Source: Eukaryota sp. TZLM1-RC (Eukaryota; Metamonada: BaSk clade). From it: DNA of 64,000 bases. Below, in pieces: positions 42,194-51,059 of the stretch. Position numbers and translations under genes: made by a program. Each line of letters begins with the position of its first letter. Position 1 is the first letter of the stretch. The stretch covers positions 372,001-436,000 of the forward strand of contig JAUPSS010000010.1 of NCBI GenBank assembly GCA_040285825.1, in the 5' to 3' direction. Below the pieces are notes generated by a model. That model did not search any database, was not told where the DNA came from, and saw only the letters and a program-made list of their open reading frames with translations.

Positions 42194-45100
42194 ATACGTA
42201 TTGGGTCGCCAGAGGCTCAACGCAGGATCCTTGAAGAAGAGACTGGTCCCTCTTCTTCTCAACTAACCGCAGACCAAGCTACCGTGCCCCCAGTAGAAGC
42301 TTCTGTGCTTCCTGAAGCTCCTTTTCCTGAGGGTTCTACCCCAAAGGAAGATAGCTTTCCTCCAGAGGAATCCGTTCCTATGGAAGGAAGTTCCCCTCCT
42401 CAGGAGACTGTTTCTGTGGAAGGAGATATCCCTCCCAAGGATTCTACTCCTTCGGGAGGAGACAACTCTCCCAAGGATTCTGTTCCTTGGAGAGGAGACA
42501 ACCCTCCCAAGGATTCTACTCCTTCGGAAGGAAGAAGTCCTTCGTTGGTCTCCTATGACGACGAGGACGTTGAGCAATTCGAAGCTCCTCACCCTTCTTC
42601 ACCTAGGGAATCTGAAGTCTCACCTTCTCCCCACCCTCATAGAAGTTCCGAAGTGCCAACTTCATCTTCTACCCAAAGCATAGAGCCAGTTCAACTTCTC
42701 CATGCTACTAAAGAAGGGACTGGAGTTCAACCTTCTTCTTCTCAAAAGGACTCTGAAGTTCCAACTTCATCTCCTAAACCTGTATCTGAGGTCCCATCCT
42801 CTCACTAACTTCCCTCAGTTCCTACTGTGAGAAAGTCTAGTCAAATTCCTGTTGTCCCAGCCCCAGGATCTTCTCTCACTTCAACAGCAGTGAGTGGAGT
42901 TAATAATCTGTCTGTCTCACCTCCCCAGGCTAGAGATTCCACTCCTAGCGCCTCGAACCTTCCTTCGTATCTTTCTGAAGAGCAAAGGAAAAGGTACGAA
43001 CACATCTTTTCAGACTTGGTGGATTATGAGGAACCTTCCAAGGAATTCTCCTCTCTAACTCATCCTCAGGTCCCTCCTACGGCACCTTCATCTGAAATTG
43101 ACAAAGTTACTGGTGAGGTCTCTAAAGAATATTTAAAGCGTCACTTTCGTGAGCAACGCAACTGGAGACACAGAGAAAGACTTGACGGGATGATTCAAGC
43201 TAGAAGAGGAACATCCTCTACACCTGCTCAATCCACTCCCACCCAAACTAGCTACCACGCTAGCTCAAGTGTTCATCACGGTGCTTCCCGTCAGCACAAT
43301 CTTTATGTAGGTGATAGGGATCCACAGATCATTCCAGAGGACCCAGAAGCCATCCCTCCCACGGAGATGAGCAACAAACGTCCTCCTTTCTACGGTCCTA
43401 GAGTCGAGAACGACTTAGGATTATGGATTAATCCCAGAATTGGTCCATATCTCACCGATGAAAGGATCACCCCACAATCTTCCAGGAATGACCCTGAACC
43501 TACTTATGACCCTAGACCCGGAGTAAGGTTCATGAGAACAACACGAGATCTGGAAATCTCCAAAGAGCTCTCCAGCTCGTCACTGTCTTCCCTGGTTGCA
43601 TAGAATCCAGGATGTTAAAGTGATTTATGGTTGAAGGTCGCATTGAAAAGACACGCTTGGTTCAACCAGCGATTTCTTCACATCAGGTTCCAGCCCAGAT
43701 TGAAGAAACTGAACCTTCCCCTGAATCTCATCAAAGAGAAGCTCCATCTTCCGTTAACCAACCTATGGAGACTTCTGCTGAACCCATTGAACCATCACAA
43801 TCTCCTATGGAAACTGATGAAATTCCTTCTATGGATACCTCTAACCAATCTGCCATGGATCAAGCCGACGACGACGTTATCACTGTGAGTAGCGAGTCAC
43901 CTACTTCTACCACATCAACTGATGCGGTTCGCGCCCCCATTACCCCTGTCAGTCGAGCTCCTCATCAACAACCTACTCCTTCCACGATAGGCTCTGTCTC
44001 ATCAACCTCTTCTCATCAATCACCATTCTCGGGCACGTACGAGGGTAGCATTCTCCTTTCTTCTATGATCGGATCAAAAGATCGAGACGACAGACGTAGG
44101 GACCGTCCCAAACGTCCATATTTCGAAGCTGCCGATTTAAGAGATGCTGATAAACTTTTTAAGTTTGTCAACAAATTCATTCTCTGGAGCCGTACCGATC
44201 GAGTTCTAAGAGAAACTAGACGCAATGTTGAGGATCTAGCTCAGATAGCTCTAGCTAACGAAGTTGCCAGACTTCGTGATGAACTTGAACAAGCTAGAGA
44301 AGGTTCTCAACCATTGTCAGATGAGTATTTTGGAAACATCACTGGAGAACCAGTTCATGAATGGGACTTGTTCCGCCAAGCAATGAGGATCAACCCCCGA
44401 GGCCTCGCTGAATGTGTAACCCCAGAGGTGCTAAATGCCTTAGATACCAAGGTTCCCACCTGGTTATCTCATCTCCTACGGTTACCACACCTAGAGACGA
44501 ACGCATTATTTGGGCTCAAATTTTGAGAGGAACACAATTCAGCAGACTGGATGAGGCAAATCGAGCTCTCCTCGCAACAAACATGGACTGGACTGAAAGA
44601 GATTATGGTAATAGATGGATTGACTTCATGGTCAACATTGGCAGAGTTCTGACTCGCTCCACCGCCATTCAAAAGTTTAGGGGCATCTCTCAACAATTGA
44701 GAAAATTCTCCATAAGCTCCACTCCTCCAGATGACAGACTTCCTAACTGGGTAGTTGCTACTCACGTCTCAGAAAGCATTGATATTGTTTAGTATTAGAG
44801 ACAGACTCCTCAGGATCTGGTCCTCTCCTTCCCATTACTCATACGATGGACATACCCTCGGCGAATTCTTCAGTGTTTCCCAAATTGAATACGAGAATTT
44901 TTGTAACGCAAAATCGTTCATGGAACAGCTGAACCATGTCGATTTCACCTATCGGAACCAAATAACTCACCAGCAGGCCTCTCGCCGACCTCCTACGGTC
45001 GTTCCCTCCCCACCTGACATTCCCAGACCACGAGGTTCTGGTCCAGGTAAACGCCCTAAACAAAACAAGAGAGAAGGAAGCTTACCACAATCGTTTTCCC

Positions 45101-46038
45101 AGGCCGCTGATGTCCAATGCAACTTCTGTAAGCAAAAGGGTCATCCGACTGAAAGGTGCCCTAGCGAAGACTGCCAAAGAAGCAAGAAGTGGAGAGAGCA
45201 ACAAGCTCAACAACAATCTCGAGGCAGAGGTTCTAGAGGTTCTGGTTTCCGTTGCAGAAGAGGTACTCGCGGCAGAGGCAGAGGCTTTTCATCCTATAAT
45301 AAACGTTCCCGTCACTATTTATGTACTTTAGAAAACATACCCCCTACAACAACAACACAACCACACACAGAAAGCTCAGCATGGAAAGTTTCCCTAATTA
45401 ATCCACTTGCCAACATGGAACCTACCAAGACACCCAACAACCAGGCTAACTTCTCAAAACAGGCCGAACTAACTGGACATGATTCTGATACAATTTTTAT
45501 GGTGCAATCCATGAATCACAAGTGCCTACAATTAAACTTCTTGATCAACAATGTCGAAGTTAAAAGCATCATCGACTCTGGTGCAACCTGCTCAGTAGTG
45601 ACAGAAGACGTCATCAGCAAATGTAACATGGCACGTTCTAACGAAACCATATCCTACAAAATTGCTGATGGAACCACCTCACAGTCCCTTGGTACTGTTT
45701 CTGGAACCCTTAGCATTAGACTAGGCTGTGTTACCCAGATTGTACATGTGAAACACAAGTTCAGCATCATTTCTGGACATGAGACCATTCTCATTGGCGC
45801 TGACTTGTTGAGTCACCTAGGGCTGATGAACAACAAGGGCGTATACATTAGGATGGACGACGCCTGGCGTACATTACCATTACCTGAAACCGAATTCGAT
45901 CATCGAATATCACAAGCTTCAGAAGTCGTCAACGTTTCCACACGTTGGTTGGAACACATCAACTCATCTGGTTGTACCATCAACCTCGACAACGACCATT
46001 TCAAGAAGTCCCTACTTCATACATTAAAAGAGTTCTAA
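42164..46038 (+). pseudogene. Gag-protease of copy 3
   Basis: The start codon lies in the LTR (MSQSNEQRPSIRIGS). An acidic Pro/Ser-rich region has degenerate repeats (PPKDSTPS, NSPKDSVP; about 42330-42540). A TAA at 42806-42808 separates it from 42827-43603, with NKRPPFYGPRVENDLGLW. Then come 43627-44526 (RPKRPYFEAADLRDADKLFK), 44412-44792 and 44755-46038, joined only through frameshifts. The last frame holds the capsid end, CNFCKQKGHPTERC, an RG-rich tail, and protease with DSGATCSVV and LIGADLL. It ends at a TAA (46036-46038) in the same frame as RT. The copy-1 segment at 17890 reads GAA at that TAA. Confidence 0.85.
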
Positions 46039-46086
46039 GACGTATTTACCTTAAAGCCGCATGCTGATGGTATTGATTGTCCTTCT

Positions 46087-46941
46087 ATGGAAATCAACTT
46101 CTACAACGAAGACGTCAGAGTTAGAAGACCCCCCAGGACCCTGAATCCAGCCAGACTAGAGGTTGCTAACCAAATTTTCGATAAACATGTAGACTCAGGA
46201 TTTGCTGTTCCATCGAACCGTGAGTTCAGCTCCCTTGTTTGTCTAGTAATCTACCCAGATCACCGTAAGCCCCGCCTTACTGGTGACTATAGTGGCAAGG
46301 ACGGACTCAACGCCAACACCATTCCTGTTGAGCCCAACCTCCCAAGGATCTCCGACGTGCTGGTATTTCTTTCCCAAGCGAACTACATAGGCACCCTTGA
46401 CCTCCCCAAAGCCTTTTGGCAACTCAAAATTGCTGAAAAGGACTGGCAGAAAACAGCTTTGAGCATTCCCGGCAAAAGTATCATGTTCAAACGTGCAGCT
46501 TTTGGCCTAAAGAATGTCCCAGCCGTTTTCCAAAACGTCATGGCTGACATCTTCTCTGGAGACCGTGTCTTCATCTACATAGATGACATCATAATCATAG
46601 GTTCAACCTTTGACGAATTCATTGAACGCCTCCGTCGCGTCCTTGATCAAGCCAGATGCAAAACAGTTTCCTTGGGACTTCCAAAGTGCCATTTCGTGTC
46701 TTCCAAACACCCAATCAAGATACTGGGCAGTGTTTTCCAAAACCAACAACGGACTATCGATCCCACTCGTGTTGAATCTTTGTTGAATCTACCTAGACCA
46801 AAGACAATCAAAGACGTCCGCAGCCTCGTAAGATCAGTCAACTTCATTAGAGAATGGCTTCCTCAGGTATCTGAGCTCATCGCTCCTATCATCAGATTGA
46901 CTAAGAAGGATCCTGCTCATGTTAACTCTAAGTGGTTTTGA
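46087..46941 (+). pseudogene. Reverse transcriptase of copy 3
   Basis: 285 codons in frame with the protease after its TAA. Contains TLDLPKAFWQL and FIYIDDIIII, so the RT catalytic Asp residues are kept. It continues to FIREWLPQVSELIAPII. The frame is lost at the deletion (VNSKWF stop) where RNase H should begin. Confidence 0.85.
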
Positions 46942-48805
46942 AAACTACTTGAAAGGAAGGAAACTGGTCATATTCACAGACCATCAAAACCTTACCTACA
47001 TGTTCACGGCTCCTGAGAAGAACAGAATTGTAACCAGATGGTTACCCATATTTTCCGAATTCTTCTTTGATTTGGTACATACCAAAGGGGAAGATAACTT
47101 CTGGGCTGATATGTTGTCTCGAATAGTTCCGCCTATAGACCATCAAGAGATCAATCATTTGTCCCATCAAACGTTTCCAAATTTTCATCCAATATTTTAC
47201 ATCGATAAAATTGATGGAACAGAAAATGAAAGATACTACATCGAAGACTTAAACAACTTCGAACGTATCATGGTCATCAGAGAACGATGTTCCAACGACC
47301 TGCCTATTTTCGAGCCATGGCTCTGTAGGATTAGGTCCGAACAGAAGCTTGCCATAGCTTCCAAAGACCCCTCTTTCAACAACTGTGTTCATAACAATAA
47401 CCGTGATTTATATATGATGCACGACAACAAGATAGTGATTCCCAAATCACTCATTAAGGACACCCTTAACTTGTTGCATGGACTTCTGCAAGGAGGCCAC
47501 CCAAGCAAAGCTGAAAGCCTGAACAAGCTCAGGAATAGCGATTATTGGTGGCCAAACATGCTCACCGACATGAATAAGCACGTCCAAGAATGCCCCTCCT
47601 GTCAGAAAACTAAGCCAGTTCCCAAACTGCATGTTCCCCCAACCGGTTCACTGTGGGCTGACAGACCTTTTGCTCGCGTCAACGACGACGTTATAGGTCC
47701 TCTTCCAGAAGATCAAGAAGGCTACAAAAACATCCTCGTATCAATTGACAGCTTTTCTAGGTTTACGATCATCGTGCCTTTAAAAGAAATAAATGCCAAT
47801 CTCACTACAGATGCATTAATCTGGAAAGTCTGTGCCATCTTTGGTATACACTTTCAAATCCACAGCGATAATGGACCCGAATTTTCCAAGGCTGTCTTCG
47901 ACGAACTAAGCAAATTTTTAGGCATAGAGGTGTCAAAGTCAATTCCTAGGTTCTTTTAGTCCAACGGCTTGGTAGAACGCCGACACAGAGTCATCCTGCA
48001 AGACATACGGAAATTGCTCGTAGAGTTCAACGACTACGATGTGTGGTCCGAATATTTGCCTTGTGTGCAATCACTAATCAACTCTTTCAACAGCTCGATA
48101 ACAAACCACACCCCATACCAAGTGATCTTTGGGTCTGATGTGTCTCCTAAATCTGACCCTGGTAAAATTCTTGAAATCATTGAAAGCTCGACGTCTGAGT
48201 CATCTTTTATTCAAGAAATTTAATCTAAATTTCGAAGGTTGAAAGAAAAACAGGAAAAGGCAGCACAATATCAAGCTTTCAAAGCTTCCAAGCTGACAAG
48301 ATCTACGACTCCAAACCCTTTTGAAGTTGGTCAATTGGTATTGAGAGCTTCTGGCTCTTCAGCTAAGCTTCATGGAGATTATTTAGGACCCTTTCTAATA
48401 AACGAAATTGTATCTAATTCGTCTGGGAATATTAAGAATCCCTGCACCGGTACAACCGTCCAAGCTAGCGTCAAACATTTAGCACCATGACATTCAAGAT
48501 TGCCTGCCAACGATGAGTTCCATTCATGGGTTGCTGCAGGTGATGTCGAAGAACACATCATAGAAAAAGTGCCCAGTCAAGACGGTAACTTTTGCCAAGT
48601 GCAATGGCATGGAAAAGAGATCACCACCGAACACATATCTACAGTCCAAAATACCGCCGCGTATAAAGACTTCATCAAGACTTCGAAAGCACGTAACTGT
48701 ACTAAAACCGCTCCTGCCAAAAAGCGTTCCAATATTAGTACCTCACCTCCAATGACCAGAGCTTCTAGGGCTCGTCGCTCGAAAAAGAGGAAAATGCAGT
48801 GTTAG
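46919..48805 (+). pseudogene. RNase H remnant, integrase and tail of copy 3
   Basis: Resumes at SGFENYLKGRKLVIFTDHQN. The RNase H parts with the first Asp (CDAS) and the Glu (KELYAI) are deleted. FTDHQN and WADMLSR remain. The integrase zinc finger (HGLLQGGH, CPSC) is present. The core has DDVIGP (an Asp where copy 1 has Val before DVIGP), SDNGPEF and, after a TAG at 47957-47959, NGLVERRH (frame 47969-48223). A TAA at 48221-48223 interrupts it again. GPF (LGPFLINEI) and the chromodomain-like tail EEHIIEKV / CQVQWHGK follow to the stop at 48805, overlapping the LTR. Confidence 0.85.
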
Positions 48806-48948
48806 TCTTGAATAGTATTTACAGCTTAGTATTATAGTTTATTTAGTTTTTGCCAATTAGTACAAGGAGAGAGAATACAATTCCTCTTCTTAATAAATCT
48901 CATTACATTTATACAGCTATGTCCGACACTAACCAGACAAGACCATCA
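48800..48948 (+). repeat. 3' LTR of copy 3
   Basis: 149 bp, TGTTAGTCTTG ... AAGACCATCA, with TTAATAAATCTCATTAC polyadenylation region and ATGTCCGACACTAACC. It differs from the 5' LTR by many substitutions and an indel, and is closer to the LTR at 59149-59296 in the CACTAACCAG part. Confidence 0.85.
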
Positions 48949-48952
48949 AAAT

Positions 48953-49440
48953 TGGTCAACCTATGTACCTATATCCCAACTATTATTAAATTCTACTAAA
49001 AGCATAAAAACAGGTTTTACTCCCTACGAACTTATGTTCGGTTCTTCGAGTAGTGCAAGAACAGACCCTCCTAACATATGAGGGAATTTATCCAAATTCG
49101 ATACCATTATGCCTTTATTAAATGTCATTGAATTGAAAAATACTCGTCTAAAAGAAAAAAGGCAAGAAGCAAAGCGTCACCAAACATTTAATACTCCGAC
49201 TTCAGTAGATAATACTAATTCGCGCTAATTGGACTATGTCTTACGTAAAACCAAGCAAACTAATAAACTGCATGGATCTTGGAATGAACCATTCTTAGTT
49301 ATTGACATTCCTTCCGAATCCACTTTATTATTAAAGAATCTTACTACTGGCACTTAGTTTGTAGAGATTATTTAGTTATTTGTTATATTTTTGTTTCATA
49401 TTCATATAAGCTGATTTATTTTGAAAAAGGAAAGAAGCAG
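48953..49440 (+). pseudogene. Integrase C-terminal fragment of another gypsy family
   Basis: Decayed coding sequence: WSTYVPISQLLLNSTKS, TGFTPYELMFGSS, LHGSWNEPFLVIDIPSES (GPY/F module, Gly replaced by Glu) and LKNLTTGT. It aligns with the integrase C-terminus of the pol at 17990-20986 but with many changes and stops. It ends with KKERSS-type codons into TGTTGGCC at 49441, the usual pol/LTR overlap. It is the target into which copy 3 inserted. Confidence 0.7.
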
Positions 49441-49490
49441 TGTTGGCCTTTATGCTTATATCAAATGAATAGAAAATAAATCAGACGTTT
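49441..49490 (+). repeat. Start of an LTR (truncated)
   Basis: TGTTGGCCTTTATGC follows the integrase fragment exactly where the LTR should open; the TGTTGG start resembles that at 436 on the minus strand. The LTR cannot be followed beyond about 49490. Confidence 0.4.
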
Positions 49491-49494
49491 CTTT

Positions 49495-49879
49495 ACTACA
49501 ATAGACCTTAGGCAACAAAAGGAGTATTGACGGCATATGGACTTCAGCATATCAAAAGTTATGGGCCTGGAGGTTTTCCAGATTGAAAACGTAAAATTGC
49601 AGTTTCAACTTCTTTTTCAGACAGTGGATTTTGTTGTAAATAAAATAGAAGAACAACTTTGTTTATGATAAATTTAAATGACTGAGCCCAAAAATCCAAC
49701 CAAAAAACTCATCTCCTTTTTTTCATAAATTCATCTACATCATTTTTTTCAAAGAGTCATCTAATTCAATTTCACCTTCTTCTAATCCTTTTTTAACAAT
49801 TGGTCTTATAAGATTATAAAAAGGTCTATCTTCTTTTGAAACGTTCGATGCAGTCATGTTGAAAGAGAGGAAAAGGCAG
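49495..49879 (-). other. Unassigned sequence with short open minus-strand start
   Basis: On the minus strand an ATG at about 49857 opens MTASNVSKEDRPFYNLI and about 40 acidic codons before stops. It could be a decayed host exon. At the other end, bases 49860-49879 match the last codons of gypsy pol preceding the LTR. Confidence 0.3.
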
Positions 49880-50019
49880 TGTTAGTCTTGAATAGTATTT
49901 ATAGCTTAGTTTATTTAGTATCCGCCTCATAGTATAAGAAGAGAGAATACAATTCCTCTTCGTAATAAATTTCATTACATTTACTTTGTATGTCGCAATC
50001 TAACGAGCAAAGACCATCA
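49880..50019 (+). repeat. LTR with a short piece of pol end (partial element)
   Basis: 140 bp, TGTTAGTCTTG ... AAGACCATCA, preceded by GAGAGGAAAAGGCAG, the pol 3' end. Nearly identical to the 5' LTR of copy 3 (42054-42193). No internal region follows. Downstream is a possible host coding fragment. Confidence 0.8.
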
Positions 50020-50230
50020 AAGGGCTGATTGGCACGAAGATTTTCTATCATCTGAAGTTGATTTTCCAAAAGCCGCTCAACCAATAGCAGTTCCTGTAGC
50101 TAAAGAGAGCAGTTCTGTAGTCTTGCTTGTTTTTGGTGTGATGTTTGTTTTGTCTGGTTTAATGTCAATCTTTGTTTTTTTAGTATTTATTCTCATTACT
50201 GTGGACAACTTTTGTCATAAGAAAATATGA
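50020..50230 (+). pseudogene. Possible C-terminal part of a disrupted host membrane protein
   Basis: Directly after the LTR a frame is open for about 70 codons: RADWHEDFLSSEVDFPK, a short Ala/Pro/Val linker, then a strongly hydrophobic segment (VVLLVFGVMFVLSGLMSIF and VFLVFILITV) and a short basic end CHKKI stop. AATAAA lies about 22 bp beyond the stop. The hydrophobicity, charged tail and polyadenylation signal suggest the last part of a real gene truncated by retroelement DNA. No family was recognised. Confidence 0.4.
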
Positions 50231-50890
50231 CAATTCAGAATTAATTCCCCAATAAAAATACTATTACTATGACTGTTTAAATTTATTTATTTTTGTTGTG
50301 TAAACGAGTATTTTTATTTTTTTCAAGTTTTCACGAATATTTTTGGTTTACGAAAGAATTTGTGTAGTTTTGATGGTTGTAACGGGTCTGGCCATTTTAC
50401 GATGACCTGTACTATTGTTTTGTTTAGATTTTTGATTAAACTTGCTTATTAAACAGTAGTTTTATTGATCTTTGTAATGTTAGTAGTTGTTGAAAATCAG
50501 TAATAATTAGTAATTAATTCTACTGTAATTTTAGTAATTACTGAAGACCAAGTCCAGTAATCTCAAGCTATGGAAGTAACTCAGTCACAACCAAAGGAAA
50601 CTTTACATAATGATTCGGTGAAAGGGTAAATACCAGGTAACATCATAATGGTCTAGGAAAGGAAGTAAGAAATGAACACAATTATTTATGATTGAATCAT
50701 GTCTCCATTTAGGGCTATTGTGTATTTCGGGGATATGATAACTTGGACAACTGCATAAAATATTACACTATTTATCTGTTTTTCACCAAGAAACATCAAA
50801 GAAACCACTAAAGCTCCACATCCGCAAAACCTACCTCTTCAACAACGAAACAGTTATATACTAAAGATTCTAAAAAACGACAAAAAGAGG
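50231..50890. other. Intergenic stretch, nothing recognised
   Basis: AT-rich sequence without convincing coding frames, RNA genes or repeats shared with the rest of the window. Confidence 0.4.
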
Positions 50891-50985
50891 AAAACGAATC
50901 AGAAATTAATTTCACCATTCCGTTAAAAAATGAAAACACAATTCAATTTTGCCAATAAACACTATTAAAAAAACATTAAAAAAAC
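50891..50985 (-). pseudogene. LINE-A short C-terminal fragment
   Basis: On the minus strand GGAATGGTGAAATTAATTTC and upstream bases match the end of LINE-A (GMVKLISDS) as at 13174 and 7440. After GATTC the sequence diverges, at the same point where other copies switch to host-gene sequence. Confidence 0.55.
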
Positions 50986-50990
50986 AGCTC

Positions 50991-50996
50991 TTTATT
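50991..50996 (-). terminator. Polyadenylation signal of the LtaS-like gene
   Basis: AATAAA on the minus strand about 65 bp past the stop of the gene at 51060-53525. Confidence 0.45.
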
Positions 50997-51059
50997 ATTA
51001 ATATCAGTATCACTAAAGTTCAGCGTTATTGACTAATAGTGTCTTCTTGAGAAGCGGAT

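Larger units (their letters stand above)
42054..48948 (+). mobile_element. Ty3/gypsy-like element, copy 3 (both LTRs, defective)
   Basis: 6895-bp element bounded by LTRs 42054-42193 and 48800-48948 and by the 4-bp direct repeat AAAT (42050-42053 and 48949-48952), a possible target-site duplication. Order: LTR, gag, zinc knuckle, protease, RT, truncated RNase H, integrase, C-terminal tail, LTR. Gag carries several frameshifts, a TAA separates protease from RT, about 300 bp of RNase H are deleted near 46920, and TAG/TAA stops cut integrase. It cannot be autonomous. The same deletion and the same TAA occur in the copy at 59149-64000. The two LTRs are unusually different from each other. Confidence 0.88.
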
